A stretch of 64,000 nucleotides of DNA from Streptomyces sp. R28. GTDB taxonomy: Bacteria; Actinomycetota; Actinomycetes; Streptomycetales; Streptomycetaceae. Where the stretch lies: NCBI RefSeq assembly GCF_041052385.1, contig NZ_CP163439.1, positions 5,321,001 through 5,385,000 on the forward strand, in the 5' to 3' direction. Below, piece by piece: positions 52,453 to 60,360 of the stretch (position 1 is the first letter of the stretch; each line of letters begins with the position of its first letter). A program made the translations under genes and the position numbers. Under the pieces are notes generated by a model. The model saw nothing but the letters and a program-made list of their open reading frames with translations. It had not been told where the DNA came from and ran no database searches.

Positions 52453-52478
52453 GGAATGCGCGCCCCTTAGGATCCGTT
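52453..52478 (+). promoter_or_regulatory. SigR-type promoter of trxBA
   Basis: GGAAT (52453-52457), 18-base spacer, GTT (52476-52478). This is the SigR (oxidative thiol stress) consensus of Streptomyces, known to drive trxBA. About 70 bases upstream of the trxB start. Confidence 0.8.
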
Positions 52479-52547
52479 GGGTGGGGTGAGAGTTCCGAAA
52501 GGGCTCCCCCGGTCCGACGACGCAGTCCAGAGACGAGGAACCAAGCC

Positions 52548-53516
52548 GTGAGCGACGTCCGTAACGTGATCATCATCGGCTCCGGGCCCGCCGGCTATAC
52601 GGCGGCGCTCTACACCGCGCGCGCGTCGCTGAAGCCGCTTGTGTTCGAGGGCGCCGTCACCGCCGGCGGTGCGCTCATGAACACGACCGAGGTGGAGAAC
52701 TTCCCGGGCTTCCAGGACGGCATCATGGGCCCCGAGCTCATGGACAACATGCGCGGCCAGGCCGAGCGCTTCGGCGCCGAACTCGTCCCGGACGACATCG
52801 TCAACGTCGACCTCAGTGGTGAGATCAAGACCGTCACCGACACCGCGGGCACGGTCCACCGGGCGAAGGCGGTCATCGTCGCCACCGGCTCCCAGCACCG
52901 CAAGCTCGGCCTGCCGAATGAGGACGCCCTCTCCGGCCGCGGTGTCTCCTGGTGCGCCACCTGCGATGGCTTCTTCTTCAAGGACCAGGACATCGCCGTG
53001 ATCGGCGGCGGCGACACCGCGATGGAGGAGGCCACCTTCCTCTCCCGCTTCGCCAAGTCCGTGACCATCGTCCACCGCCGTGACACCCTGCGCGCCTCCA
53101 AGGCGATGCAGGACCGCGCGTTCGCCGACCCGAAGATCAAGTTCGTCTGGGACAGCGAGGTGGCCGAGGTTCAGGGCGAGCAGAAGCTCTCCGGCCTGAA
53201 GCTGCGCAACGTCAAGACCGGCGAGCTCTCGGACCTTGCGGTCACCGGCCTGTTCATCGCGATCGGCCACGACCCGCGGACCGAGCTGTTCAAGGGCCAG
53301 CTGGAGCTGGACGAGGAGGGCTACCTCAAGGTCGACGCCCCCTCCACGCGTACCAACGTGACCGGCGTCTTCGGCGCCGGCGATGTGGTGGACCACACCT
53401 ACCGCCAGGCGATCACCGCGGCCGGCACCGGCTGCTCCGCCGCCCTCGACGCCGAGCGCTTCCTCGCCGCCCTCGCGGACGAGGAGAACGCCGAGCCCGA
53501 GAAGACCTCTGTCTGA
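52548..53516 (+). CDS. trxB: Thioredoxin reductase
   Basis: 322-residue NADPH-dependent FAD enzyme reducing thioredoxin. FAD site VIIIGSGPAGYTAALYTARA, redox centre WCATCDGFFF (C-x2-C), NADPH site VIGGGDTAMEEATFL, and GVFGAGDVVDHTYRQ. GTG at 52548 follows GAGGAA by 8 bases; the long in-frame extension upstream runs through the promoter. Operon with trxA (42-base gap), under a SigR-type promoter. Confidence 0.97.
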   Translation: MSDVRNVIIIGSGPAGYTAALYTARASLKPLVFEGAVTAGGALMNTTEVENFPGFQDGIMGPELMDNMRGQAERFGAELVPDDIVNVDLSGEIKTVTDTAGTVHRAKAVIVATGSQHRKLGLPNEDALSGRGVSWCATCDGFFFKDQDIAVIGGGDTAMEEATFLSRFAKSVTIVHRRDTLRASKAMQDRAFADPKIKFVWDSEVAEVQGEQKLSGLKLRNVKTGELSDLAVTGLFIAIGHDPRTELFKGQLELDEEGYLKVDAPSTRTNVTGVFGAGDVVDHTYRQAITAAGTGCSAALDAERFLAALADEENAEPEKTSV

Positions 53517-53558
53517 CCCCCACCCACCCCACCACGCACCAAAGTTAAGGAGCCCGCC

Positions 53559-53891
53559 GTGGCCGGCACCCTGAAGAACGTGACCGACGACTCCTTCGAG
53601 CAGGACGTCCTCAAGAGCGACAAGCCCGTCCTGGTGGACTTCTGGGCCGCCTGGTGCGGACCGTGCCGCCAGATCGCGCCGTCCCTCGAGGCGATCGCCG
53701 CGGAGTACGGCGACAAGATCGATATCGTCAAGCTGAACATCGACGAGAACCCGGGTACGGCCGCCAAGTACGGCGTCATGTCCATCCCGACGCTGAACGT
53801 CTACCACAACGGCGAGGTCGCCAAGACCATCGTCGGCGCCAAGCCGAAGGCCGCGATCGTCCGAGACCTCGCGGACTTCATCGCCGAGTGA
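53559..53891 (+). CDS. trxA: Thioredoxin
   Basis: 110-residue thiol-disulphide reductant with the active site FWAAWCGPCRQIAPSLEAIA and the cis-Pro segment MSIPTLNVY. GTG at 53559 after AAGGAG. Second gene of trxBA; the stop lies two bases before a parS site and is followed by a terminator. Confidence 0.97.
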   Translation: MAGTLKNVTDDSFEQDVLKSDKPVLVDFWAAWCGPCRQIAPSLEAIAAEYGDKIDIVKLNIDENPGTAAKYGVMSIPTLNVYHNGEVAKTIVGAKPKAAIVRDLADFIAE

Positions 53892-53892
53892 C

Positions 53893-53906
53893 GTTTCACG
53901 TGAAAC
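53893..53906. other. parS site (perfect)
   Basis: GTTTCACGTGAAAC two bases after the trxA stop, immediately before the trxBA terminator. Confidence 0.93.
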
Positions 53907-53909
53907 ACG

Positions 53910-53939
53910 AATGGGCCAACCCGAGGGGGTTGGCCCATT
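53910..53939 (+). terminator. Terminator of trxBA
   Basis: AATGGGCCAACCC pairs perfectly with GGGTTGGCCCATT across GAGG, followed by TTGTTTG. Can also serve the convergent GNAT gene. Confidence 0.9.
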
Positions 53940-53960
53940 TGTTTGGCGAGGTGGCTAGCT

Positions 53961-54578
53961 CTACAGAGGCCTCAGAGCCGGTTCCTTCTGCACTGCTCCC
54001 AGAAGCCGGTCGATCGCCATCTCCACGTCTTCCTTCCAGGACAGCGTCGTCCGCAGCTCCAACCGCAAGCGCGGAGAGGTCGGATGAGGGCGAACCGTCT
54101 TGAAGCCCACGGCCAGGAGATGGTCCGCGGGCAGAACACACGCAGGCTCTTTCCAGCGTGCGTCTCCGAAGGCCTCGATCGCCTTGAAGCCCCGCCGCAG
54201 CAGATCCTTGGCGACCGTCTGGACCATCACCCGCCCCAGTCCCTGGCCCTGGTAGCCCGGCATGATGAACGCGGTCATCAGCTGCACCGCATCCGGTGAG
54301 ACGGGGCTCGTGGGGAAGGCCGTCGAGCGGGGGACGTAAGCAGGAGGCGCGTACAGCACGAAGCCCACCGGTACGTCGTCGACGTAGACGACCCGGCCGC
54401 AGGAGCCCCAGTCCAGCAGGACGGCGGAGATCCAGGCTTCCTTCTCCAGGGCGGAGGTGCCGGCTTTTACCGCGGCTTCGCCGCTGACCGGGTCCAACTC
54501 CCAGAAGACACACGCGCGGCAGCGCTTGGGAAGGTCCTGAAGGTTGTCCAGCGTGAGCGGTACGAGCCGACGCCCCAT
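53961..54578 (-). CDS. GNAT-family acetyltransferase
   Basis: 205 residues with a GNAT core: VPVGFVLYAPPAYVP, VQLMTAFIMPGYQGQGLGRVMVQTVAKDLLRRG (acetyl-CoA loop) and a C-terminal extension ending VEMAIDRLLGAVQKEPALRPL. The N-terminus carries CRACVFWELDP, two Cys three residues apart. ATG at 54578 follows GAGGAA. Same gene position between trxA and parB as in other Streptomyces; in mycobacteria this slot holds cwlM, absent here. Substrate unknown. Confidence 0.86.
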   Translation of the reverse strand: MGRRLVPLTLDNLQDLPKRCRACVFWELDPVSGEAAVKAGTSALEKEAWISAVLLDWGSCGRVVYVDDVPVGFVLYAPPAYVPRSTAFPTSPVSPDAVQLMTAFIMPGYQGQGLGRVMVQTVAKDLLRRGFKAIEAFGDARWKEPACVLPADHLLAVGFKTVRPHPTSPRLRLELRTTLSWKEDVEMAIDRLLGAVQKEPALRPL

Positions 54579-54724
54579 GAAGGCTGTTCCTCGCTTCCTT
54601 CGCCCGCGGCGTCGCGAGCGGCTGTCAGGGCGCTCCGTTCCCTGAGCAGGCTGCCGACGAACCCGCCGACCGCGCCCAGCCCAAGTCCCGCGCTCACCAG
54701 TCCGGTGCGGCTCACCGTTCGCAT
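54467..54724 (-). CDS. Possible small membrane protein overlapping the GNAT gene
   Basis: 85 codons from ATG at 54724, with an excellent GGGGAGG 8 bases upstream. The first ~30 residues (MRTVSRTGLVSAGLGLGAVG then GFVGSLLRERSALTAARD) look like a short membrane anchor. From about residue 48 the frame overlaps the GNAT gene and the composition turns Ser/Arg-rich and non-specific, so the 3' half may not be functional or the true product may end by another mechanism. It could also be a leader peptide coupling translation into the GNAT gene. Confidence 0.35.
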   Translation of the reverse strand: MRTVSRTGLVSAGLGLGAVGGFVGSLLRERSALTAARDAAGEGSEEQPSWGVGSYRSRWTTFRTFPSAAARVSSGSWTRSAAKPR

Positions 54725-54775
54725 GGACCCCGCCTCCCCTAAGAGGTCTGCCAGGTGGATGCGCCATACCCGAAC

Positions 54776-54793
54776 GCATCGTATCCACGATGC
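54776..54793 (-). other. Short perfect hairpin
   Basis: GCATCGT-ATCC-ACGATGC inverted repeat just upstream of the small ORF; possible part of the parAB termination region or an operator. Confidence 0.3.
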
Positions 54794-54823
54794 GATTCCA
54801 TCGATACCGTCAGAAAGCAAAGA

Positions 54824-54860
54824 GCGGGCCGTGTTCCGGTACACACCGGACACGGCCCGC
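54824..54860 (-). terminator. Terminator of the parAB operon
   Basis: GCGGGCCGTGTTCCGGT pairs with ACCGGACACGGCCCGC with one bulge, 36 bases after the parB stop; on the reverse strand it is followed by TCTTTGCTTTC. Confidence 0.85.
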
Positions 54861-54895
54861 GTTGATGGGCCGGGGGTAGACCTGGCCTGTCGGCC

Positions 54896-55993
54896 TCAGG
54901 CCTCGGTCTCCTCCGCGTCATCGTCCAGGAGGCTCTTCTGCAGAGCCAGCTTCTCGCCCGGAGCGAGCGTGCTGAGGATCCTCTCGAGGTCATCCGGAGA
55001 GGCGAACTCGACGGTGATCTTGCCCTTCTTCTGGCCCAGTTCGACCTTCACCCGAGTCTCAAAGCGATCCGAGAGCCGGGTCGCGAGGTCGGACAGCGCC
55101 GGGGAGGGCACGGAGCCGGCCCGAGGCCCCCTGGAACGCTGGGTCTTCTGTGGGCGGGAGCCCATCAGGGTCACGATCTCTTCGACTGAGCGGACCGAAA
55201 GCCCCTCGGCCACGACCCGGTAGGCCAGCCGCTCCTGCTCCTCCGCGTCCTCGACGGAGAGCAACGCCCGCGCATGCCCGGCGGAGAGCACGCCGGCGGC
55301 CACCCGGTTCTGTACCTTGGGCGACAGCTTCAGCAGACGCAGCGTGTTGGAGACCTGCGGGCGAGAACGGCCGATGCGGTCCGCCAGCTGGTCGTGCGTG
55401 CAGTTGAAGTCCTTCAGCAGCTGATCGTAGGCGGCCGCCTCTTCGATCGGATTCAGCTGAGCGCGGTGCAGGTTCTCCAGGAGGGCGTCCAGGAGGAGCT
55501 TCTCGTCGTCCGTGGCCCGCACGATCGCCGGGATCGCATCCAGACCGGCCTCACGGCAGGCCCGCCAGCGGCGCTCGCCCATGATGAGCTCGTACCGAGC
55601 GGGGCCGATCTGCCGTACGACGATCGGCTGGAGAAGCCCCACCTCCTGGATGGAGGTGACGAGTTCCTGCAGGGCGTCCTCGTCGAAGACCTCACGCGGC
55701 TGCCGCGGGTTCGGCGTGATCGCATCGAGGGGGATCTCCGCGAAGTGGGCACCCATGGAAGACGCGGGCGTCTCCACGGCGCCGTTCGGCGACAACTCCT
55801 CGGTTTCACGTGAAACAGGCGGCAGGGTGGCCACCTTGGCCGCTGCCACCCCGCGGTCGGTCAGCACCGGGCCGGCAGCCGGCGATACGGAAGCAGCACC
55901 CCCCAGCGCAGCCGGGGCCACCGTCTTCTCTGTCGGTGCAGCAGGGATCAGTGCGCCTAGACCACGGCCCAAACCCCTCCGTCGCTCGCTCAC
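54896..55993 (-). CDS. parB: Chromosome partition protein ParB
   Basis: 365-residue CTP-dependent DNA clamp binding parS. N-terminal basic motif RRGLGRGLGALIP (ParA activation), CTP-binding region with TPNPRQPREVF and the GERRWRACREAG arginine motif, central HTH (YDQLLKDFNCTHDQLADRIGRSRPQVSNTLRLL), and a C-terminal dimerisation domain. GTG at 55993 overlaps the parA stop (GTGA). A perfect parS lies within the gene at 55803-55816. Segregation of origin regions during sporulation and growth. Confidence 0.97.
   Translation of the reverse strand: MSERRRGLGRGLGALIPAAPTEKTVAPAALGGAASVSPAAGPVLTDRGVAAAKVATLPPVSRETEELSPNGAVETPASSMGAHFAEIPLDAITPNPRQPREVFDEDALQELVTSIQEVGLLQPIVVRQIGPARYELIMGERRWRACREAGLDAIPAIVRATDDEKLLLDALLENLHRAQLNPIEEAAAYDQLLKDFNCTHDQLADRIGRSRPQVSNTLRLLKLSPKVQNRVAAGVLSAGHARALLSVEDAEEQERLAYRVVAEGLSVRSVEEIVTLMGSRPQKTQRSRGPRAGSVPSPALSDLATRLSDRFETRVKVELGQKKGKITVEFASPDDLERILSTLAPGEKLALQKSLLDDDAEETEA
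55803..55816. other. parS site (perfect), inside parB
   Basis: GTTTCACGTGAAAC in the 5' part of parB, read as VSRET in the linker between the N-terminal tail and the CTP-binding domain. Confidence 0.93.
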
Positions 55994-57063
55994 TGGATCC
56001 CCTCCACCATACTCGGGTTGCTCTGGGCGCCGATGTGGGCATGCGTCGGGTCGTAGCTGACGCCGACACCCTTCAGCGCGATTTCTCGTGCCGCCTCAAG
56101 ATAAGACAGGGCACCACTCGACCCTGGATCGTACGTCAGCACTGTCTGTCCATAGCTCGGCGCCTCGGAGATACGGACCGAGCGGGGAATGCTCGTCCGC
56201 AGCACCTCGTCGCCGAAGTGGGTGCGTACCTCGTCCGCGACCTGGGAGGCGAGTCGCGTCCGGCCGTCGTACATGGTGAGCAGGATCGTCGATACATGCA
56301 GGGCGGGGTTGAGGTGCCCCCGCACCAGGTCGACGTTGCGCAGCAGCTGGCCGAGGCCCTCCAGCGCGTAGTACTCGCACTGGATCGGGATCAGGACCTC
56401 CTGACCGGCCACCAGCGCATTGACCGTCAACAGGCCGAGCGAGGGCGGGCAGTCGATGAGGATGTAGTCCAGCGGCTGCTCGTAGGCCTGAATCGCCCGC
56501 TGCAGTCGGCTCTCGCGTGCCACCAGGGACACCAGCTCGATCTCCGCACCGGCGAGATCGATCGTGGCGGGGGCACAGAAGAGTCCCTCGACGTCGGGGA
56601 CCGGCTGGACGACTTCCGAGAGCGGCCTGCTCTCGACCAACACGTCGTAGATGGATGGCACTTCGGCGTGGTGGTCGATCCCCAGGGCCGTGGACGCATT
56701 GCCCTGCGGGTCAAGATCGATGACCAGCACACGACCGCCATGCAGAGCCAGCGACGCGGCAAGATTGACGGTCGTTGTCGTCTTGCCCACGCCCCCCTTC
56801 TGGTTGGCGACCACCATGACGCGGGTCTGCTCGGGCCGCGGCAGGCCCTCGCCGGCGCGGCCTAGAGCCTCCACCGCCAGTTGGGCAGCACGACCGATGG
56901 GAGTGTCGTCCATCGGGGGCGGTGTTTCACGTGAAACATCCTCCCCCATCGACTCGGTACGGGGACCGGGGACCGGATCGGTCATCGGTCCCGCGATGTT
57001 GGCGTCGGACCGCAAGGATTCACTCTCCTCGACTTCAGGCTCGCAATGAACAGAGCCTCCCAT
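55990..57063 (-). CDS. parA: Chromosome partition ATPase ParA
   Basis: 357 residues from the chosen ATG (57063). Deviant Walker A motif QKGGVGKTTTTVNLAASLAL, Walker A' IDLDPQGNAST, Walker B DYILIDCPPSLGLLTV; late block GSSGALSYLEAAREIAL. Drives ParB-parS complexes toward the tip. The true start is uncertain: in-frame ATGs lie at 57270 (inside parS), 57063, 56985 and 56949. The extra N-terminus beyond 57063 shows no domain and contains a DnaA box, so it is probably non-coding. parB follows with GTGA overlap; parS at 56924-56937 lies inside the gene. Confidence 0.93.
   Translation of the reverse strand: MGGSVHCEPEVEESESLRSDANIAGPMTDPVPGPRTESMGEDVSRETPPPMDDTPIGRAAQLAVEALGRAGEGLPRPEQTRVMVVANQKGGVGKTTTTVNLAASLALHGGRVLVIDLDPQGNASTALGIDHHAEVPSIYDVLVESRPLSEVVQPVPDVEGLFCAPATIDLAGAEIELVSLVARESRLQRAIQAYEQPLDYILIDCPPSLGLLTVNALVAGQEVLIPIQCEYYALEGLGQLLRNVDLVRGHLNPALHVSTILLTMYDGRTRLASQVADEVRTHFGDEVLRTSIPRSVRISEAPSYGQTVLTYDPGSSGALSYLEAAREIALKGVGVSYDPTHAHIGAQSNPSMVEGIQ
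56924..56937. other. parS site (perfect), inside parA
   Basis: GTTTCACGTGAAAC within the 5' part of parA, read as DVSRET just before the ATPase domain. Confidence 0.93.
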
Positions 57064-57117
57064 GTCTTCGGGGTCGTGAACCAGTGAGGCCTGGTGTTCT
57101 GTGGAGAAATCCACCTC

Positions 57118-57126
57118 TGTGGACAA
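57118..57126 (-). promoter_or_regulatory. Perfect DnaA box upstream of parA
   Basis: TGTGGACAA, the reverse complement of TTGTCCACA, the strongest Streptomyces DnaA consensus. Lies 55 bases upstream of the preferred parA start. Confidence 0.55.
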
Positions 57127-57254
57127 CTCCGTGCTCCTCAGGGGGGACGCAGAGTCATCGGAGGCACCTTCTCTAAGGGATCCGAGGGGCTTTCGGTCGC
57201 GGGGTTCGGCCGCAGCGCGGCCGCGACTGATGATGCCGTGCAGCAGTGAGCGAC

Positions 57255-57268
57255 GTTTCACGTGAAAC
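57255..57268. other. parS site (perfect), at upstream parA region
   Basis: GTTTCACGTGAAAC between rsmG and parA. An in-frame ATG (57270) reads MFHVKR directly from this site but is unlikely to be used. Confidence 0.93.
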
Positions 57269-57361
57269 ACGATGCACAGCAGCCCTGGCCGAACTGTCGC
57301 GACACTCCGACGTGCGTAGGTTTGCCAGCTTGTGTGGAGTACGTCTCGTCGTCAGGACGGA

Positions 57362-58078
57362 TCAGCGACGCCGGCGAGCGCGACCCGTCCTGGCCGCCTT
57401 CGCCCTCTTCGCAGCGAAGCGCACACCACCCGGGCTCTCCCCGACCTCGACGCGCACGACCGTGGACATCGGATCCACCACGCCCTCCCCGACATGGATG
57501 ATCGACGTCTCGACCGCTCCCAGCTTGCTCAGAGCCGCCCCCGCGCTCTTCAGCTCCTCTTCCGCCGCGTCGCCCTTGAGGGCGAGCATCTCGCCGTAGG
57601 GGCGCAGCAGCGGGATGCCCCAGGTGGCCAGCCGGTCCAGCGGCGCCACCGCCCGCGCAGTCACCACGTGCACCGGCGTCAGCTTCCCCATGACCTCTTC
57701 GGCACGACCGCGGACGACCGTCACATGGTCCAGCCCCAGCAGCTCCACAACCTCCGACAGGAAGTTTGTACGCCGCAGCAGGGGCTCCAGCAGCGTGATC
57801 TTAAGGTCCTCCCGGACCAGCGCCAGGGGAATGCCGGGCAGGCCGGCGCCCGAGCCGACGTCGCACACCGTCACACCCTCGGGAACGACCTCGGAGAGCA
57901 CCGCGCAGTTCAGCAGATGCCGCTCCCACAAGCGGGGCACCTCTCGCGGGCCGATCAGGCCCCGCTGCACACCCGCCTCAGCCAGCAGTTCGGCATAGCG
58001 GACCGCATCTGCGTAGCGATCGCCGAACACCTCACGCGCCTGCTCGGGCGCAGGGGGAAGCTCCGCTGCCTCCGTCAC
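57362..58078 (-). CDS. rsmG: 16S rRNA m7G527 methyltransferase RsmG
   Basis: 238-residue SAM-dependent methyltransferase (GidB) modifying G527 of 16S rRNA; loss is linked to streptomycin resistance and antibiotic overproduction in Streptomyces. SAM site VTVCDVGSGAGLPGIPLALV, then VARAVAPLDRLATWGIPLL. GTG at 58078 has AAGGACG 8 bases upstream; ATG at 58132 would overlap the jag terminator region. Same strand as jag and parA. Confidence 0.96.
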   Translation of the reverse strand: MTEAAELPPAPEQAREVFGDRYADAVRYAELLAEAGVQRGLIGPREVPRLWERHLLNCAVLSEVVPEGVTVCDVGSGAGLPGIPLALVREDLKITLLEPLLRRTNFLSEVVELLGLDHVTVVRGRAEEVMGKLTPVHVVTARAVAPLDRLATWGIPLLRPYGEMLALKGDAAEEELKSAGAALSKLGAVETSIIHVGEGVVDPMSTVVRVEVGESPGGVRFAAKRAKAARTGRARRRR

Positions 58079-58156
58079 GGGGGACCGTCCTTCCGTACCG
58101 CCGACGCCCCGGGCGCCGGCCACCAGAACCACCAGAACTAACAGGCTGACAAAGTT

Positions 58157-58184
58157 CGGCCCCGCCTGCGGACAGACGGGGCCG
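58157..58184 (-). terminator. Hairpin between jag and rsmG
   Basis: CGGCCCCG and CGGGGCCG are perfectly inverted around a 12-base loop, 20 bases after the jag stop. A terminator or processing site. Confidence 0.55.
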
Positions 58185-58203
58185 GAGGAAACGTACGGGC
58201 CGA

Positions 58204-58716
58204 TCAGGCAGGAAGCACGACGACGAACCGCTGCGGCTCCTCGCCCTCGGACTCGCTGCGCAGGCCCGCCGACTTCACCGCGTCGTGCACGACCTTGCGC
58301 TCGAACGGCGTCATCGGGTTCAGCTTCACGGGCTCGCCGCTGCTCTTGACCTCGGCGGCCGCCTTGGCACCCAGCTCGGAGAGCTCGGTGCGCTTCTTGG
58401 CCCGGTAGCCCGCGATGTCCAGCATCAGCCGACTACGGTCACCGGTCTCCCGGTGCACGGCCAGACGCGTGAGCTCCTGCAGTGCCTCCAGCACCTCGCC
58501 CTCACGCCCGACCAGCTTCTGCAGGTCTCGGCCACCCGCGTCGCTGATGATCGAGACAGCGGCGCGGTCGGCCTCGACGTCCATGTCGATGTCGCCGTCG
58601 AGGTCGGCGATGTCGAGCAGACCCTCGAGGTAGTCCGCCGCGATCTCGCCCTCTTGCTCCAGGCGGTTCAGGGTGTCTGCACCCTCGGCAGCGGCGGAGG
58701 TGGTGCCTTCCGTCAC
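58204..58716 (-). CDS. jag: RNA-binding protein Jag/KhpB
   Basis: 170-residue KH-R3H protein. KH-like segment (about 40-100, VSIISDAGGRDLQKLVGREGEVLEAL) and C-terminal R3H block (PMTPFERKVVHDAVKSAG). GTG at 58716, 15 bases after yidC. It lacks the longer N-terminal Jag_N domain seen in Firmicutes. Family members bind small RNAs and affect cell division; the gene is co-transcribed with yidC. Confidence 0.93.
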   Translation of the reverse strand: MTEGTTSAAAEGADTLNRLEQEGEIAADYLEGLLDIADLDGDIDMDVEADRAAVSIISDAGGRDLQKLVGREGEVLEALQELTRLAVHRETGDRSRLMLDIAGYRAKKRTELSELGAKAAAEVKSSGEPVKLNPMTPFERKVVHDAVKSAGLRSESEGEEPQRFVVVLPA

Positions 58717-58731
58717 GGGATGGGCTCCTTC

Positions 58732-60003
58732 TTACTTCTTGGACGGGGACTTGGGGCGCTGTGGACCGCCCTTGCGCTGCCCGGACTGGGCCTTGCTGCG
58801 GGTGCCGCCGCCGGACTTCTGCGTGGCCTTCTTGGCGTCCTCAGGCTTGTTGGCGTCCTCGGGCTCGTCGGCCTTCTTCAGCGACGTCGGCTCATCGGCC
58901 TGCTTCGGGCCGCCACCCTGACGCTGGGACTTGCTCTGCCGCTTCGGCTGCTGACGCTTGGGGACAGCTGCGGTGGTCGGCGTACCGTCCTCGGTCACGG
59001 TGGCGACAGCGCCCTCGCTCTTCACCACGGTGCCGTCTGCCTGCGCCGCGAGGCCGGCCTTGCTCAGGCCGTTGATGAACTTGCGCTCGTGCTCGTTGCG
59101 GTCGCGGCCCTTGGCCACGATGGCCTTGACGATGGTGCGCTCGCCGCGGCCTCGGGTCTTGCCGTGGTGCGTGACGTGCTTGGTCAGGCGCTCCAGGTAC
59201 GCGGCCTGGGCCTTGGAACCCGGAGTCGGGTTGTTGCGGATGACGTACATCTGCTGGCCCATGGTCCACACGTTGGTGGTCAGCCAGTAGACGAGCACAC
59301 CGACGGGGAAGTTGATGCCGAAGACGGCGAACATGATGGGGAAGACGTACATCAGCATCTTCTGCTGCTGCATGAACGGCGTCTTCACCGTCGTGTCGAC
59401 GTTCTTCGTCATCAGCTGGCGCTGCGTGTAGAACTGCGACGCCGACATCAGGACGATCATGACCGCGGTGACGATGCGGACAGTGGTCAGCGACGCATCG
59501 AGGGCGGCGACGTCAGAGGAGCTGTCGGTGAACTTCGCGGCCAGCGGGGCACCGAAGATGTGCGCCTTCTGCGCGCTCGCCAGCAGGCTCTGGTTGATGA
59601 CACCGACGGTGTCGTTGTTCGCGATGCCATTGAGCACGTGGTACAGGGCGAAGAAGAACGGCGACTGCGCCAGGATGGGAAGGCACGAGGAGAGCGGGTT
59701 GGTGCCCGTCTCCTTGTACAGCTTCATCATCTCTTCGGACTGACGCTGTTTGTCGTTCTTGTAGCGCTCCTGGATCTTCTTCATCTCCGGCTGGAGCGTC
59801 TGCATGGCCCGAGTCGCCTTGATCTGCTTCACGAACAGCGGGATCAGGCAGATACGGATCAGAATCACCAGGGACACGATGGACAGGCCCCAGGCCCACC
59901 CGGTGTCAGGGCCGAAGATGGCGCCGTACACCGTATGGAACTGGACGATGACCCAGGAAACGGGTGTCGTGATGAAGCTGAAGAGGCTGGCAATCGTGTC
60001 CAC
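58732..60003 (-). CDS. yidC: Membrane protein insertase YidC
   Basis: 423 residues. About five to six membrane helices (IASLFSFITTPVSWVIVQF, WGLSIVSLVILIRICLIPLFV, LPILAQSPFFFALYHVL, ...), then a Lys/Gln-rich cytoplasmic tail of about 120 residues. Inserts and folds membrane proteins with or without SecYEG. GTG at 60003 (VDTIASLF). Three bases downstream of yidD. Confidence 0.96.
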   Translation of the reverse strand: MDTIASLFSFITTPVSWVIVQFHTVYGAIFGPDTGWAWGLSIVSLVILIRICLIPLFVKQIKATRAMQTLQPEMKKIQERYKNDKQRQSEEMMKLYKETGTNPLSSCLPILAQSPFFFALYHVLNGIANNDTVGVINQSLLASAQKAHIFGAPLAAKFTDSSSDVAALDASLTTVRIVTAVMIVLMSASQFYTQRQLMTKNVDTTVKTPFMQQQKMLMYVFPIMFAVFGINFPVGVLVYWLTTNVWTMGQQMYVIRNNPTPGSKAQAAYLERLTKHVTHHGKTRGRGERTIVKAIVAKGRDRNEHERKFINGLSKAGLAAQADGTVVKSEGAVATVTEDGTPTTAAVPKRQQPKRQSKSQRQGGGPKQADEPTSLKKADEPEDANKPEDAKKATQKSGGGTRSKAQSGQRKGGPQRPKSPSKK

Positions 60004-60006
60004 TAA

Positions 60007-60360
60007 TCATGCTCCTTGGACATGGGACGGGGTCTCTGCGGCCGGGCTCGGAGGAACTTTCCCCTCGGTGGCCGTTTCGGCGGCGGAGTGCCCGCCCTTG
60101 CGTGCGTGCCAAGCGTTGCGCAGCATCTCGTGCCACCGCGGACGCTTGCGCGGCGGGACATGGTCCACGCCGCCCAGCGACCACGGATTGCACCGCAGGA
60201 TGCGCCAGGCGGTGAGTGCCGTGCCCTTGATCGCACCGTGCCGGTCGATGGCGGTATAGCCGTAGTGGGAACACGACGGGTAGTACTTGCACACCGGCCC
60301 GAGCAGCGGACTGATCGTCCACTGGTACAGCTTGATCAGGGCCAGCAGTGGGTACTTCAT
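60007..60360 (-). CDS. yidD: Membrane protein insertion efficiency factor YidD
   Basis: 117 residues. Core MKYPLLALIKLYQWTISPLLGPVCKYYPSCSHYGYTAIDRHG is diagnostic, with RILRCNPWSLGGVDHVPPR. An amphipathic, membrane-associated protein aiding YidC. The C-terminal ~35 residues are a variable tail. ATG at 60360 overlaps the rnpA stop (ATGA). Confidence 0.95.
   Translation of the reverse strand: MKYPLLALIKLYQWTISPLLGPVCKYYPSCSHYGYTAIDRHGAIKGTALTAWRILRCNPWSLGGVDHVPPRKRPRWHEMLRNAWHARKGGHSAAETATEGKVPPSPAAETPSHVQGA

Noticed and set aside
57063..57270. N-terminal 69-residue extension of ParA
   Set aside because: Begins in parS, has no conserved domain, no ribosome-binding site and carries a DnaA box; treated as leader.
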